Assembly (NCBI GenBank): GCA_958298945.1
Contig: OY282605.1
Location: 123,748,267 to 123,812,266 of the forward strand
Length of the DNA stretch: 64,000 bases
Origin: Atherix ibis
Taxonomy: Eukaryota > Arthropoda > Insecta > Diptera > Athericidae
Reading direction: 5' to 3'
Position numbers and translations under genes: made by a program. The notes beneath the pieces are model-generated. The model saw nothing but the letters and a program-made list of their open reading frames with translations. It had not been told where the DNA came from and made no database searches. Each line of letters opens with the position of its first letter. Positions within the stretch are counted from its first letter, which is position 1. This document shows positions 60,839-64,000 of the stretch, one piece after another.

Positions 60839-61609
60839 CCATTACTTAACGTTTGATGATAATCTTCTTAAATATGGTATTTTTTATGTTGTGTGACTTA
60901 TGATATTTTTTTTTTTTTTGAAATATATTCAAGTTCATACAAAAAAATTGTGCTCAGAAATGATGTTAACGGTCGTTCTCTTTTCATTTTTAAATAAATA
61001 TGGACCAATAATATCTTTAGACCAAAATGCATACTAGCCTAACATCTTTATACTAAAATAACTTCTTTTCAGTTTCTTGCAAGCTTTCAGAGTTCGATAT
61101 ATGGCAATTATACTTTTTATTCGAAAAATCACCATCCAAAGCCTGTTGTTTCAGCACTCAATCAGCGTATCTTGTGTGTATTTTTGATAATTAGACAATT
61201 CATAAAGTAGAATGGCAAATTATAGTCTAAATAAATGTCACTTAAATCATATATAGTTTTATCAAAAATTAAATGGCAAGGCACTTATTTCCGAATCATA
61301 ACACGGACAATCTTATAACAAATAAATTTTTCTATTTGAATATCAAAACTTCTTATAACGTGAACATGAAGAGTTCTTCTATTGAATAAAATTGTTATCC
61401 ATGTTTCTTTTATAAATGTATAATACATAAAAAATTTAACTTAATTAAACTGTAAAAAAATATGAATTTGAAAAAAATTACAATTAGTTTCATGTTAGGA
61501 ATCAGTATTACTGATTAAAAAAAAATGTGCCCACAATGTACCTAGGTATTTGACCATATATTAAATTTATTGAGTATTGATTAGAAATATGAATCGAATG
61601 CCACACAAA
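60839..61609 (+). repeat. 771-bp tandem duplication, unit 1
   Basis: A unit beginning CCATTACTTAACGTTTGATG and ending GAATCGAATGCCACACAAA. It is followed head-to-tail by a second copy. By eye the only difference is one A in a poly(A) run (nine As in unit 1, eight in unit 2). A 14-base T run is the same length in both. The unit holds no recognised gene. Confidence 0.96.
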
Positions 61610-62379
61610 CCATTACTTAACGTTTGATGATAATCTTCTTAAATATGGTATTTTTTATGTTGTGTGACTTATGATATTTTTTTTTTTTTTGAAATATATT
61701 CAAGTTCATACAAAAAAATTGTGCTCAGAAATGATGTTAACGGTCGTTCTCTTTTCATTTTTAAATAAATATGGACCAATAATATCTTTAGACCAAAATG
61801 CATACTAGCCTAACATCTTTATACTAAAATAACTTCTTTTCAGTTTCTTGCAAGCTTTCAGAGTTCGATATATGGCAATTATACTTTTTATTCGAAAAAT
61901 CACCATCCAAAGCCTGTTGTTTCAGCACTCAATCAGCGTATCTTGTGTGTATTTTTGATAATTAGACAATTCATAAAGTAGAATGGCAAATTATAGTCTA
62001 AATAAATGTCACTTAAATCATATATAGTTTTATCAAAAATTAAATGGCAAGGCACTTATTTCCGAATCATAACACGGACAATCTTATAACAAATAAATTT
62101 TTCTATTTGAATATCAAAACTTCTTATAACGTGAACATGAAGAGTTCTTCTATTGAATAAAATTGTTATCCATGTTTCTTTTATAAATGTATAATACATA
62201 AAAAATTTAACTTAATTAAACTGTAAAAAAATATGAATTTGAAAAAAATTACAATTAGTTTCATGTTAGGAATCAGTATTACTGATTAAAAAAAATGTGC
62301 CCACAATGTACCTAGGTATTTGACCATATATTAAATTTATTGAGTATTGATTAGAAATATGAATCGAATGCCACACAAA
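61610..62379 (+). repeat. 771-bp tandem duplication, unit 2 (770 bp)
   Basis: Second copy, joined to unit 1 without a spacer. Only about one base (A) is shared at the breakpoints, so the duplication did not arise from flanking repeats. Near identity means a very recent event, or two overlapping haplotype pieces left unmerged in an assembly. Confidence 0.96.
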
Positions 62380-62819
62380 TATTTTGTTTGTAAAATGTTC
62401 GACCTTAGCTGTTTAGGTAAGTCCAGTTGCAACATGCATATTCAGTGTCAAATTAACAATCATCGCACACGATATATTGCATATGTTTAATTTACCACAA
62501 ACAAATCGATTAGTGAATTGTCGGTCAACTTGTTCACAGCAAATTGTGCAATTGTAGTCACTGTACACTGTATAGTGTACCTCAGTGTACCGCACCATAC
62601 ACTTTAATAGAACTCGTATACCAATCTCGGCCATGGATCGCCTCTTTAAATGTTAATTAAATTATTTCATCGAACCTATGAATCACTTTCGATATCGCAC
62701 AAGGTTATGGATGTCCAGAATACCTTAGCAATTCAATGAACACCCTCTGTCTCAGCGCAGGATAGGTTGCACCGAACAACATTAACAGCATTGATCTCCA
62801 TTACGATTACCACCGTAGG

Positions 62820-62868
62820 GATGTTGATATCGATAACGATATCCATATCAATATCGGAGCTGATATTG
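62820..62868. repeat. GATATC/ATCGAT-type degenerate simple repeat
   Basis: Repeated GATAT, CGATA and ATATCGA words give many short self-complementary segments. A minus-strand frame reads it as alternating Ile/Asp. Confidence 0.7.
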
Positions 62869-63477
62869 TTACTATGCTGGTGCCAATGTCCTGAAATTGG
62901 TTGATATCCCGATACTAACATTGAAGAATCGAGCAGCCAACATTGCTGATATTATGTTCATTTTAGACCATATCCATGCATAGACACAAAGTAATGGGAA
63001 CGCATTAGTCAATTTAGTCATACTCGTATATTCATAACCAGTATCAACATACGTGTATCTACCTAAACTGTAGCGCATTAACACCTGAAGTGTTCAAAAT
63101 TATTCATCAACAATCAATTTTTATGGAAACCAAAAACTTCTTCCTTTTCTATTATATTTCCTCAATATACTCGTAAAAGATAATCGTATCATAAAATCAT
63201 AATAACCACAATTACGCTTCCCATCTCCACATAAAATAAAAACGAACAAAAAAAAACAATAACTGAAACGTTAAAATTTAAAAAAAAATCGGATCAACGT
63301 ACAGAGATCTACAAGGATTTTTTTCAAAATATTTTTTTATAAATTAAAATCTGTTACAATATCAGCTAGTACTGCCAGAATTGCGTTAAACGAATTCTAA
63401 CCTAATCCGTATGTACAGTTGGTACGTGCATGTGTACGTACTCGTACTCGTTTATGGTTAGAGACGCAAAGGTGTTC

Positions 63478-63540
63478 GGAACGCCATTGTTGTCATTGAC
63501 ATCATCGCCGCCATCGCCATCGTCCTCGTTCTCGTAGTCA
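63478..63540. repeat. CATCGC/CGTCCT-type triplet repeat
   Basis: Imperfect CATCGC, GCCATCGCC and CGTCCTCG triplets, with no supporting coding context. Confidence 0.7.
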
Positions 63541-64000
63541 TTGAGATTTTGATTCTTTTAGATGAAACTATTAAAGCGCTGCAAATAGAATCTAATATGC
63601 CACGGGGACAGAGGAAAGACGCAGCTTCTTTTTTGCAGGGTGTGGCACTCTTCGCATTTTTCCACCCGCTCTTATATATTAGCAAATACACAAATCTTCA
63701 AACTAAATATGGAGTACGAAAAGGACGAAGGATAAATATGGTCGTTTTTATGCATACATTTTTGACCGTTATTCAGGCATGGCTACATGAAAAAGCTTGT
63801 GAACATGTGTGCGTCTACATGCGTGTATCAACAACAAATTGCCCACAGCCGGTTAGCTAGGCAGCCAGGCAGCAACGAGTCTGAATTGGCCTGTGGACAC
63901 GCATCGCTTTGCCATCGAATACATCGAAATGGTAATCATTCTGCCACCACACGCATCCCTGCGTGCAGTTCATGCTTGTGTTCACTATCGTTTGAAAGAG

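Larger units (their letters stand above)
62380..64000. other. Non-coding, fairly balanced DNA with simple repeats
   Basis: The composition is balanced, with short frames on the minus strand (62413-62634, 62733-63084, 63458-63691) and one plus frame (63549-63860); none has a recognised domain. The isoleucine/aspartate- and methionine/threonine-rich stretches in these frames come from the GATATC- and CATCGC-type repeats. TACTCGTA octamers occur at 63021, 63168 and 63439. Confidence 0.5.

Noticed and set aside
60754..60900. 48-codon frame beginning MATTRPFAGRGPFKVIFDDL
   Set aside because: It looks somewhat protein-like and may be part of an old transposon, but I cannot assign a family and it ends in AT-rich sequence after crossing the duplication breakpoint.

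Overview
This 64 kb window is AT-rich, non-coding eukaryotic DNA, most likely from a higher fly (Diptera, Cyclorrhapha). Three things point that way: a decayed Mos1-type (mauritiana subfamily) mariner, Jockey-clade and RTE-like non-LTR retrotransposon remnants, and very frequent occurrences of the octamer TACTCGTA/TACGAGTA. The fly family cannot be fixed from sequence alone; a tephritid-like fly is only a guess. I recognise no intact cellular protein-coding gene, tRNA, rRNA, CRISPR array or bacterial feature. Almost all open frames are short, low-complexity and without family signatures. The window reads as intergenic or large-intron DNA.

Layout. 1-7.9 kb: mixed-complexity and AT-rich DNA, a CG-dinucleotide-rich patch near 3.5 kb that could be a promoter or 5' exon, a GCT-type triplet repeat near 4.1 kb, and a cluster of near-perfect hairpins with a direct repeat at 4.39-4.63 kb. 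7.9-12 kb: a Tc1/mariner-superfamily relic (family 2, copy A) ending in two back-to-back hairpins, an AT-rich stretch, and a relic of a second mariner family (family 1, copy A) interrupted by an unclassified repeat. 16.2-17.3 kb: the Mos1-like element with recognisable terminal inverted repeats and a dead transposase. 20.4-21.2 kb: a 46-bp-arm hairpin and family 1 copy B. 25.35-26.9 kb: family 2 copy B, split by a non-LTR retrotransposon fragment flanked by a 14-bp target-site duplication. 28.8 kb: a short family 1 fragment. 31.1-31.4 kb: a possible RNase H fragment of a non-LTR element. 37.3-37.9 kb: family 1 copy C next to a Jockey-type fragment. 40.9-41.4 kb: a second Jockey fragment on the minus strand. 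43.7-44.3 kb: family 1 copy D containing an inverted duplication of its own sequence. 48.5-49.0 kb: second copy of the unclassified repeat. 53.1-53.8 kb: family 2 copy C. 57.4-57.5 kb: a composite inverted/direct repeat. 60.8-62.4 kb: a 771-bp, virtually identical tandem duplication. The rest alternates between strongly AT-rich stretches and islands of more balanced composition.

No operon-like or pathway-like set of genes is present. The main story is repeat decay: several mariner families died by frameshifts and deletions, retrotransposon 3' fragments landed in or beside them, and the locus has repeatedly gained short local inverted duplications, often inside mariner relics, which resemble template-switch events. 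The tandem duplication and some hairpins could also be assembly artefacts. I found no convincing undescribed biological system; the inverted-duplication pattern and the TACTCGTA enrichment are the most unusual signals. All family assignments come from reading translations by eye.
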